A stretch of DNA of 41,664 bases from JAZDLC01 sp043802345 (GTDB lineage Bacteria > Planctomycetota > B15-G4 > JADJEK01): contig JAZDLC010000497.1 in assembly GCA_043802345.1 (NCBI GenBank), positions 1 through 41,664 on the forward strand, given 5' to 3'. A model generated the notes under the pieces. It was not told the DNA's origin. It saw nothing but the letters and a program-made list of their open reading frames with translations, and ran no database searches. This document shows positions 32,752 through 39,654 of this stretch, piece after piece. The position numbers were made by a program, and so were the translations under genes. Within the stretch, counting starts at the first letter, position 1. Each line of letters opens with the position of its first letter.

Positions 32752-33230
32752 GCAAGACCCCAGATGGCCCGCCGTTTCACAAGCTGTTCGCCACGAAGAC
32801 GATCTCGATTTCCGCGAAGGCAACCACGCAGACGGAGGTCCTGCAGCTCCTGACAGACCTGGCGGTCAAGGGTGGGGGGCTCGCCGAGGACAGGCGGGCC
32901 GCGGTGTTGAAGGCACTCATTGCCCGTGAGGAAATCGGCAGCACCGGGATCGGTGTCGGCATCGCCATTCCTCATGTGAAGACGGACGATGTCTCCGAGA
33001 CCGTGGCCGCGCTCTGCGTCACCCAGACACCGGTTGACTTCAGGGCGGTGGACGGGGAGCCGTGCGACCTGTTCATTCTCATGCTTTCGCCGAAAGACCA
33101 GGCCGAGAAGCACCTCGAGGTGCTGCGCTGGCTCTCGAAGTTGGTCCGCAACACGGACTTCTGCCGCTTCCTGCGGGCCTCGAATACCAGTCGGGAGGCG
33201 GTCAGTCTTTTCAAGGAGATGAGCGAATAG
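32748..33230 (+). CDS. ptsN: PTS IIA component, EIIA-Ntr type
   Basis: This is 160 residues from GTG 32748. It has the PTS-EIIA-2 fold with the phosphorylatable histidine H76 in GVGIAIPHVKTDD and the C-terminal LEVLRWLSKLVRN. In proteobacteria EIIA-Ntr regulates K+ transport, nitrogen metabolism and stress rather than sugar uptake. It is coupled to hpf and followed after 22 nt by an HPr gene. No transport-type EIIB/EIIC is present, supporting a regulatory role. Confidence 0.92.
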   Translation: MSKTPDGPPFHKLFATKTISISAKATTQTEVLQLLTDLAVKGGGLAEDRRAAVLKALIAREEIGSTGIGVGIAIPHVKTDDVSETVAALCVTQTPVDFRAVDGEPCDLFILMLSPKDQAEKHLEVLRWLSKLVRNTDFCRFLRASNTSREAVSLFKEMSE

Positions 33231-33252
33231 GCTCCGGCCGGGTCGGGCAACC

Positions 33253-33528
33253 ATGAAGCATGCGACTCGCCAGGTAACGATTCCGAATCTCCAGGGCCTG
33301 CACGCGCGCCCGATCGCACAGATTTCGCGGCTCGCCAACGAGTACGAATCGCGGCTCCTGATCGATATGGAGGGGCTGGTGGTGAATGGGCGCTCCGTGC
33401 TCGAGTTGATGACGCTCTGCGCCCCCCGGGGCTCGGCATTGCTCCTGAAGGCGGAGGGGGAGGACGCGGAGGAACTGGTGGACCGCGTCGCCGCCCTGAT
33501 CGAGGCCGGTTTCGGCGAAGAATGCTGA
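33253..33528 (+). CDS. ptsH: HPr-type phosphocarrier (NPr-like)
   Basis: This is 91 residues. The active-site histidine H17 is in LQGLHARP. The region of the regulatory serine is NGRSVLELMTL, with S48 in place of the HPr Ser46, so HprK-type control is possible. It is likely the phosphate donor to the EIIA-Ntr immediately upstream. Enzyme I (ptsP) and HprK are not in the window. It is the last gene of the rpoN block; a long inverted repeat follows. Confidence 0.93.
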   Translation: MKHATRQVTIPNLQGLHARPIAQISRLANEYESRLLIDMEGLVVNGRSVLELMTLCAPRGSALLLKAEGEDAEELVDRVAALIEAGFGEEC

Positions 33529-33530
33529 TC

Positions 33531-33561
33531 GGTTCGGGCCTCTAGAGGGGCGCCCTGAACC
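33531..33561 (+). terminator. Hairpin after the HPr gene
   Basis: GGTTC-GGGC-CTC and GGGG-GCCC-GAACC form an interrupted long stem around TAGA, 2 nt after the HPr stop. No T-run follows. It is a plausible end of the rpoN-HPr unit. Confidence 0.45.
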
Positions 33562-33594
33562 GAGTTATCCAGGAATTCGATAGAAGTTCAACGG

Positions 33595-33616
33595 GCCCGC
33601 GTGTTCCGGCGCGGGC
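33595..33616 (+). terminator. Second GC-rich hairpin upstream of pilM
   Basis: GCCCGCG, loop TGTTCCGG, CGCGGGC. It lies in the 216-base gap between HPr and pilM together with the hairpin at 33531; the remainder of the gap probably holds the pil promoter, which I cannot place. Confidence 0.3.
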
Positions 33617-33744
33617 TCGCGACGGCCGTCTCCGGCCGATTCTTCCGCTGCTCGACCTAAAGTCGCGACGGCGAACGCTCCGATAAGGAATCCCAACCGG
33701 GCGATCTCCCGCTCACATTCCGGGCACCCGAGGACGGAGCACCC

Positions 33745-34776
33745 ATGGCGTTCATTTCACGGCGCAAGCGTCTTCTTGGCATCGATATCGGAACGGACTC
33801 CATCAAGGCGGTGGAACTGTCCCGACATGGCGACGAGCTCATTCTGACCGGGTACGGTCAGGTGGAGGTGCCGCAAGGCACCGATCCCGCCGACGCCCTG
33901 TCTGACCTCCTGAAGGCATGCGGCTTCCAGAGCAAGCGTGCGGCGACCTCGATCTCGGGAAGATCGGTCATCGTCCGCTTCCTGCCGATGGTGGACGTAC
34001 CTGACTCCAATCTGAAGTCGGCCGTCCGATTCGAAGCGGACAAGTACATTCCATTCGAACTGGACGAGGTGGTCACCGATTGCGTCCGCCTCGACTGGGC
34101 AGGTGACAATCCGGGCGAGATGAAGGTCCTGCTGGTGGCGTCGAAGCGCGACATCGTGGAGACCCGAGTGAACCTGTTGCGGCGGGTCGGGCTGGAGCCG
34201 GCCCTGATCGACGTCGATCCGTTTGCCGTGGCGAACGCCTTCGAACTGGTCGCCCGGGCGAACAACGACCCTTCCCTCGGCTCCAGGGTTTCCGCCCTGA
34301 TTGATGTGGGAGCCGCCAAATCGACCGTGACGGTGGTCAAGGGGCATGAGCCCCGGTTCACCAGGGAGGTCTATCTTGGTGGTGAGGACTTCACGTCGGC
34401 CGTGGCCAAGCGACTCGGCATCGAAACCGGTGAGGCGGAGCATCTGAAGCGCTGTCCGGGCGAACGGACAGACGAGGTGGTCGCGGCGCTTTCCCAACCT
34501 GTCGATGAACTGGCCAACGAGGTGCAGCTCTCGCTCGACTACTACGAGGACCGCCAGGACGGAGAGAAGGTGGAAGACATCTACCTGTCCGGAGGAGGGT
34601 CGCGCACACCGTTCATGGAAGAATCGCTGGAGAGGGCCTTCGAGCGCAAGACCACTGCCTGGAGTCCGGTGGCCGGTCTGAATGTGGACGGGGACTCCGT
34701 GGACGCCAACCTGTTGTCCGAGAACGCACCGCAGCTTGCCGTGGCCGTTGGCCTGGCGGCACGTGTCCTTTCCTAG
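33745..34776 (+). CDS. pilM: Type IV pilus assembly protein PilM
   Basis: This is 343 residues, cytoplasmic and actin-like. The phosphate-1 motif is LLGIDIGTDSIKAVEL. DVPDSNLKSAVRFEADKYIPF is the typical PilM segment (quoted in part), with a second nucleotide-binding block at ALIDVGAAKSTVTVV and SGGGSRTPFMEESL near the C-terminus. PilM binds the short cytoplasmic tail of PilN and links the inner-membrane platform to the assembly motor. It opens pilM-pilN-pilO/P-pilQ; GGAG precedes ATG 33745. No pilB, pilC, pilT or pilin is in the window. Confidence 0.95.
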   Translation: MAFISRRKRLLGIDIGTDSIKAVELSRHGDELILTGYGQVEVPQGTDPADALSDLLKACGFQSKRAATSISGRSVIVRFLPMVDVPDSNLKSAVRFEADKYIPFELDEVVTDCVRLDWAGDNPGEMKVLLVASKRDIVETRVNLLRRVGLEPALIDVDPFAVANAFELVARANNDPSLGSRVSALIDVGAAKSTVTVVKGHEPRFTREVYLGGEDFTSAVAKRLGIETGEAEHLKRCPGERTDEVVAALSQPVDELANEVQLSLDYYEDRQDGEKVEDIYLSGGGSRTPFMEESLERAFERKTTAWSPVAGLNVDGDSVDANLLSENAPQLAVAVGLAARVLS

Positions 34777-34795
34777 AAGAGGGACTTGAAGCCAG

Positions 34796-35449
34796 ATGAT
34801 TTCAATTGACCTGCTACCCGCGGAATACCGCAAGGCGGAGCGCACCGCTCCCGCCGTACTCTTCGCCAGCCTGGGCCTCGTGGCGCTTTTTTGCACCACG
34901 CTGGCCTGCGGTGCCTATGCCTGGTTCGGCATCGTGGGGGGGGCGAAGTCCTCTGTGGAAAGCGCCCAGGTCATCCTGGATGGCAGGGCGCCCCAGGCCG
35001 CCTACTGCGACCGGCTCGAAAGCGAGAAGAAGGAGTACACGGCCCGGATGGACCACATCCGGGAGTTCTCCGACAGCCGCATTCTCTGGACCAAGAAGCT
35101 GGATCAACTGGCCTCGATCATCGACTCCCCTCCGGAGCAGGATCGGCACATGGTCTGGCTCCAGAACCTGACCGTGAAGATGGGAGGCACCCGTGACCAG
35201 GGGCTGATCCTGAAGGGCAGCTCCGCGACCGGATTCCTCAACAAGCTCTCCTACTTCAACACCGACCTGAAGAGCAGCCCGTTCTTCGACGAGTTCACGA
35301 GCATCTCCGTGCCGGCCGGAAAGGTCGTCAACGAGGAGGAATTCGAGCCGTCCGCCGCCTGGGAGTTCGAGGCGGCGCTCGGCATCGAGGACCTGAGTCA
35401 GAAGCCCGGCAACAAAACCGCGGCCAAGCCCGCCCCGAAGCAGCAGTAG
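34796..35449 (+). CDS. pilN: Type IV pilus inner-membrane protein PilN
   Basis: This is 217 residues. The short cytoplasmic tail ISIDLLPAEYRKAER contains the (I/V)NLLP-like PilM-binding motif, here IDLLP. One transmembrane helix follows (about 18-45), then a periplasmic coiled region and ferredoxin-like domain. The C-terminus is Lys/Ala/Pro-rich. A run of eight G (34936-34943) lies at the end of the membrane helix and could cause slippage or sequencing error. It begins 19 nt after pilM. Confidence 0.88.
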   Translation: MISIDLLPAEYRKAERTAPAVLFASLGLVALFCTTLACGAYAWFGIVGGAKSSVESAQVILDGRAPQAAYCDRLESEKKEYTARMDHIREFSDSRILWTKKLDQLASIIDSPPEQDRHMVWLQNLTVKMGGTRDQGLILKGSSATGFLNKLSYFNTDLKSSPFFDEFTSISVPAGKVVNEEEFEPSAAWEFEAALGIEDLSQKPGNKTAAKPAPKQQ

Positions 35450-35453
35450 CAAC

Positions 35454-35461
35454 AAGGAGGT
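35454..35461 (+). promoter_or_regulatory. Perfect Shine-Dalgarno for the pilO/P gene
   Basis: AAGGAGGT, 6 nt before GTG 35468. It decides the non-ATG start. Confidence 0.65.
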
Positions 35462-35467
35462 CTAGCG

Positions 35468-36871
35468 GTGGCATTTGAAAAACACGCACTACTGCTGGTT
35501 CTCGGTTATGCCGGCACCATGGCCGGCGCCGGAGCGGCTGGTTACTACTTCTACGAGGAGTACAAGGAAGCGCGGGACCAGGAAGCGAACCTGAAGAAGC
35601 AGGCGGAACTGGCGGACATCAAGATCAATCGCGTCCCGTCCCTCGAGACCGACGTGATCTGCCTGAGGGAGAACCTGTCCGAACTGGTCAAGATCCTGCC
35701 CACCTCGAAGGAGGTCAACGAGTTCGTCAACAAACTGAACGACTTCTCGATGGAAGCGAGCGTTCAGATCAACGCGCTGACTCCGCCGAGCAAGAATCGT
35801 AGCAACGGCAAGAAGCAGAAGGACGTCTTCGACAAGGTCATCTACAAGCTGGAGATGACCGCCAACGTCGAGGAGTTCCTGGCATTCCTCTCGCTGTGCG
35901 AGGGGTGGGAGCGATTCGTGCGCGTGACGTCGATGGAGGTCAAGTCCGGCGACTGGGACGAGGACATGTCCAGGGAGGATGTGGTCCACAACATCTCCGT
36001 GGAGCTGGAAACCTACGCCTACCAGGGAGGGGACGACCCCTCCAGGTCGACGACCATTCTGAACTACGACAAGCGGAAGAACGTGCTGCGGGACGAAATC
36101 GTCTCGAGGCGGGCCGATATCCGGGTGGAACGGTACACCCTGGTGCCGAATCCGATGCGCAGGGATCCCTTCGTGGATCCGAGGCGTCGGCTGACCGACG
36201 ATGGCGACGGCGGCCTGCCGTATCCGGAGCAGAAGATCCTCGTGGAGGACATGCTCACCCGCGCAGACGAGCTGAAGTCCCTCTCCACGGCCGGCAAGGC
36301 GCCGGGAACGAACTTCATCCGGCGCCTGGAGCTGGAGACCGAGATCGACCAGAAGAGTCAATCGCTCAAGGAGGTACTGGACCAGACGCTGGCGGCGCGC
36401 TCGATCACCGACCACGCCCTGAAGCGGCGGGTCGAGAGAGAGGTCATTCCGATCCTCAAGGAGCTCCTGGAGCGAGATCAGACCGCCAACGCGGCGGCGA
36501 CGTTGGACGATCTGAGGCGATACCTGGAGGACATGGTGACCCTCCTGGATCAAGGTAAATATGAGGCAGTCCTTCAGAAAAACGAGATCATCGTGGACCG
36601 GGTCGACCCGGCAGCGCTGGACAAGGAGGGCGCATCCCTGCTGCATTTGATCAAGAAGGCTGCAACAGAGGCCGAGGTTGCGCTGGACTTTGCTAAGAAA
36701 GACTTTGAGATTCGTGGAGCCATCGTGGCCGATGCCGGTTCGGTGGTCGTGATCAATGGTCATGTTCTCCAAGAAGGAGACGCTCTCGAGGACGGGTTGG
36801 TGATTCACCACATCGCCTCGGATCGAATTGAGTTTGTGTTTCGGGGCGTTGTACTGGCGAGAGCACGCTGA
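35468..36871 (+). CDS. pilO: PilO-like protein with C-terminal PilP-like domain
   Basis: This is 467 residues, about twice the usual PilO length (about 200). The transmembrane helix is at 7-28 (LLLVLGYAGTMAGAGAAGYY), followed by a coiled-coil and the PilO ferredoxin-like core with LPTSKEVNEFVNKLNDFSMEASV and FDKVIYKLEMTANVEEFLAFL (each quoted in part). A long charged helical middle (about 190-410) follows. The last 55 residues, IRGAIVADAGSVVVINGHVLQEGDALEDG and VIHHIASDRIEFVFRG in part, match the small beta domain of PilP/GspC that contacts the secretin. No separate pilP is present, so this is probably a PilO-PilP fusion. PilO is well supported; PilP is by resemblance. Confidence 0.82.
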   Translation: MAFEKHALLLVLGYAGTMAGAGAAGYYFYEEYKEARDQEANLKKQAELADIKINRVPSLETDVICLRENLSELVKILPTSKEVNEFVNKLNDFSMEASVQINALTPPSKNRSNGKKQKDVFDKVIYKLEMTANVEEFLAFLSLCEGWERFVRVTSMEVKSGDWDEDMSREDVVHNISVELETYAYQGGDDPSRSTTILNYDKRKNVLRDEIVSRRADIRVERYTLVPNPMRRDPFVDPRRRLTDDGDGGLPYPEQKILVEDMLTRADELKSLSTAGKAPGTNFIRRLELETEIDQKSQSLKEVLDQTLAARSITDHALKRRVEREVIPILKELLERDQTANAAATLDDLRRYLEDMVTLLDQGKYEAVLQKNEIIVDRVDPAALDKEGASLLHLIKKAATEAEVALDFAKKDFEIRGAIVADAGSVVVINGHVLQEGDALEDGLVIHHIASDRIEFVFRGVVLARAR

Positions 36872-36892
36872 CGGCGGTGGCGGCTCTCAACG

Positions 36893-36912
36893 CACCTTGC
36901 GGCGGTAAGGTG
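36893..36912 (+). terminator. Small stem-loop between pilO/P and pilQ
   Basis: CACCTT, loop GCGGCGGT, AAGGTG. No T-run. It could tune pilQ expression; weak evidence. Confidence 0.25.
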
Positions 36913-36976
36913 TGACGCACCCCAGCGCCCGTGTCTGAACAAGATCAGCACGGACGTACAAGAAGGAGGATTTCGG

Positions 36977-38851
36977 ATGCGGTCCCACGCGTTTTGGGGC
37001 TCATTGCGAGCTGTCTTTGCAGTCGTTCTGGTCTGCTTGCTGCCAAGCACGCTCAATGCCCAGATTTTTGGTGAGGGCGATCCGGCCAGGGGGCTGATCG
37101 ACGAGGCGGCGACCATCTCGCTGGATGTGAGAGAGCGGCCGCTTGCTGACGTGTTGAAGCTGATCCGCGACCGGTCCGGGGCCAACATCCTGTTGGCGCC
37201 AGGAGTGGAAGCAAACGTCACTATCGCCTTCTCCGGTGTCCCGTGGAAGGAGGCGTTGGAGCTGGTCGCTGAAAACGCGGGCTGCATCGTCGTGGAGAGC
37301 CGGGGAAGGGTCTTCAAGGTGGAAAAGCCGGAGCGGGTGACCTTCTCCTTCGAGGACGAGGACATTCGCCGGGTGATCCAGGCGATCGCGACCAAGGGTG
37401 GGGCAAACGTGGTGGTCGCGCCCGACGTCCTTGGCATGGTGACCATGGAGGTCCACGACCGGCCCTGGCGGGTCGCTCTCGACAACGTGGTCAAGACCCT
37501 GGGTTATCACGTGGTGGAGGAGGAGTACGACGTCCTCCGGATCGTGACCTCAGCCTCGCTGATCGAGCAGCTGGAGACCCGGGTCATCGAGCTGAAGTAC
37601 CTGCGGCCCAAGTCGACCTACATCGCCCAGATCAAGACCGACTTCGCCGTGGGCAAGCCGCTGGAGCCTTCCAACGACCCGAACGTCGACTTCCCCCTGC
37701 TGCAGGCGCTGCGGAAGCTCCTGTCGAAGAACGGCGAACTCGACTACTTCGACAAGCAGAACGCCTTGTTCGTCAAGGACACCAAGCCGGTGCTGGACAA
37801 GGTCACCGAGGTGATCGAACGGCTCGACGTGGAGCCGGCGGTGATCTTCATCGACGTGAAGTTCGTCACCACCAGCGAATCAGACGGGCTTGATCTGGCC
37901 TTCGGCGCGGAGCAAGTGACCGCCACCTTCAACGGCGCCGCGATTCCCTCGAAGGTGCCGTTCAACATGGGGCCTGGCGGATTCGACGACAACATCTTCC
38001 CGACCACGGCGATCGAGAAGGGCGGCCTGGGCCTGGGCCCCCTGGAGAGCACGTCCTTCATCGATGACCTGGTCCTGAAGACGGGATTGCTCGACTTCCG
38101 CGGCGTGCGGCTGGCCGTGAGGCTGAACGCCAACGAGAACAACGTGGATGTGGTCCAGGCGCCGAAGCTGATCACGCTCGACCATCAGGAAGCGACCGTG
38201 TTCGTGGGCGACATCATCCGGTATGCGGAAACCCAGGCGGCCACCAACCAGGCCGGCGGCCTGGCGTTCTCGGTCAAGGAGGCGGAAAACTCCCCGGTGG
38301 AGACAGGGTTCCAGCTCCTGATCATTCCGCACGTGGTTCCGGGTACCAACAAGATCCTGATGACCGTGATCCCGCAGGCCAGGTTCCTCTCCGGCACGAG
38401 CGATCCCGATCTGGCGGGTTTCAACCGCTTCGGCGTGGAGGGCGCGACCATCTCGTTGCCGCAGATCACCTCCCAGACCGTCGTCACCAACATGATGCTC
38501 GAGTCGGGCCAGACAGGAGTGATCGGCGGTCTGATCACCGACCGGACCTCCCGGCTGATCTACAAGGTTCCGTGGCTTGGCGATATCCCGTTCCTCGGGT
38601 TCTTCTTCCGCAGGACCCAGGAGAACGAGACCCACAACAACCTGCTGGTCTTCTTGACTCCAAACATCCTGCGGGGCATGGAGCAGACCGAGGCGAATCT
38701 GGAGCGCGTGCTGAGCGAGAACAGTTCCAAGACTCGCGAGGAGTGGGAGTCCCTGATCAGCGGCCAGGACCTGCCGGCGACTCCAGCGGAAATGCTGGAG
38801 GAAGACGGCGGGGCGGACGGCGAGTTCGACGCAGATGCGGAGGACGGCTAG
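36977..38851 (+). CDS. pilQ: Type IV pilus secretin PilQ
   Basis: This is the outer-membrane secretin, 624 residues, with AGGAGG upstream of ATG 36977. The signal peptide is about 1-29 (FAVVLVCLLPSTLNA). Two STN/N0-like domains occur in tandem (about 45-115 and 116-195), followed by an N1-like region and the secretin barrel. The barrel includes ATVFVGDIIRYAETQ and the signature VPWLGDIPFLGFFFR near 533-547, then NNLLVFLTPNIL. The C-terminal tail is acidic (EEDGGADGEFDADAEDG). It lacks an AMIN domain. It lies 105 bp after pilO/P. Confidence 0.94.
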   Translation: MRSHAFWGSLRAVFAVVLVCLLPSTLNAQIFGEGDPARGLIDEAATISLDVRERPLADVLKLIRDRSGANILLAPGVEANVTIAFSGVPWKEALELVAENAGCIVVESRGRVFKVEKPERVTFSFEDEDIRRVIQAIATKGGANVVVAPDVLGMVTMEVHDRPWRVALDNVVKTLGYHVVEEEYDVLRIVTSASLIEQLETRVIELKYLRPKSTYIAQIKTDFAVGKPLEPSNDPNVDFPLLQALRKLLSKNGELDYFDKQNALFVKDTKPVLDKVTEVIERLDVEPAVIFIDVKFVTTSESDGLDLAFGAEQVTATFNGAAIPSKVPFNMGPGGFDDNIFPTTAIEKGGLGLGPLESTSFIDDLVLKTGLLDFRGVRLAVRLNANENNVDVVQAPKLITLDHQEATVFVGDIIRYAETQAATNQAGGLAFSVKEAENSPVETGFQLLIIPHVVPGTNKILMTVIPQARFLSGTSDPDLAGFNRFGVEGATISLPQITSQTVVTNMMLESGQTGVIGGLITDRTSRLIYKVPWLGDIPFLGFFFRRTQENETHNNLLVFLTPNILRGMEQTEANLERVLSENSSKTREEWESLISGQDLPATPAEMLEEDGGADGEFDADAEDG

Positions 38852-38920
38852 CGGGCCACCGCCCTGGGCGGGGGCTTGCGAGTTGGCGGGCTCCCCTCTA
38901 ACGTCTCGGGAGTCACTGAT

Positions 38921-39526
38921 ATGGCTGGGCGCCCGGTGCGGGTGTATCTGGAAGCTACGGGCGATGCCCGCTTCCTCTCCCACCTGGATCTCCTGCGCGT
39001 TCTGGAACGTGCGATCCGCCGCAGCCGTCTTGAGGTCGATTACACGGAAGGATTCCATCCTCGCGTCAGGATTTCCCTGCCCCAGGCCGTGCCGGTCGGA
39101 GTGGGGTCCAGCGGGGATCACTTCACCATTCGGGTCGATCCCGGGGTTGCCCCCGGGACCATCATGAGCCGGCTGGTGGATGTGGTTCCCAGCGGGATTC
39201 GGATCGCGGGGGTAGAGGAAGGGCCGCCATCCCGGGAACCGCGGTGGGTCAGGCTCTCTATTGAAGTCATGAACGGTCATGCCGCGGCTTCGTCCGCGGC
39301 CACGGCCCTTCGAGAAGGAGGCGGTGGTTGCTACTCCCGCGCCACCGCCCACGAAGGTGCCGTGATTCTGGAATTATCGGGAGAGGGAGCGAAGGGCCGT
39401 CCGCCCAGGACTCGAGAAGTTGTGAAGTGCGTGGAAGAAACGCTCATGACCCTCGGATTTGTTGGAGGGATTGGAGAAGTGGTCAGACAGGTCGGCCGGA
39501 TGCCCTCGGGCCCGGCGGATTCCTGA
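38921..39526 (+). CDS. DUF2344 / TIGR03936 family radical-SAM-linked protein
   Basis: This is 201 residues from ATG 38921. The conserved core is VRVYLEATGDARFLSHLDLLRVLERAIRRS (in part) and EGFHPRVRISLPQAVPVGV, both hallmarks of DUF2344. In many genomes this domain is the C-terminal half, or immediate neighbour, of a radical SAM protein (TIGR03960 type), and lies just before rne/rng and rplU. Here it precedes RNase E/G but no radical SAM gene is upstream. Its function is unknown; a role in RNA modification is only a guess. Confidence 0.85.
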   Translation: MAGRPVRVYLEATGDARFLSHLDLLRVLERAIRRSRLEVDYTEGFHPRVRISLPQAVPVGVGSSGDHFTIRVDPGVAPGTIMSRLVDVVPSGIRIAGVEEGPPSREPRWVRLSIEVMNGHAAASSAATALREGGGGCYSRATAHEGAVILELSGEGAKGRPPRTREVVKCVEETLMTLGFVGGIGEVVRQVGRMPSGPADS

Positions 39527-39654
39527 GGCTCTTCCAGGATCTCTTCGGAGGCACGGACGGCGAGCTCCCCAAATCAGCAGGAGCCCGCCAACGATGATCG
39601 AGCGAAAGACAGGTGGAAACGCCCTCGGTCCGCCCGGGCCCGCTGGGAGTCTCC

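Noticed and set aside
37880..39352. Minus-strand open frame opposite pilQ and the DUF2344 gene
   Set aside because: Shadow; both plus-strand genes are recognised.
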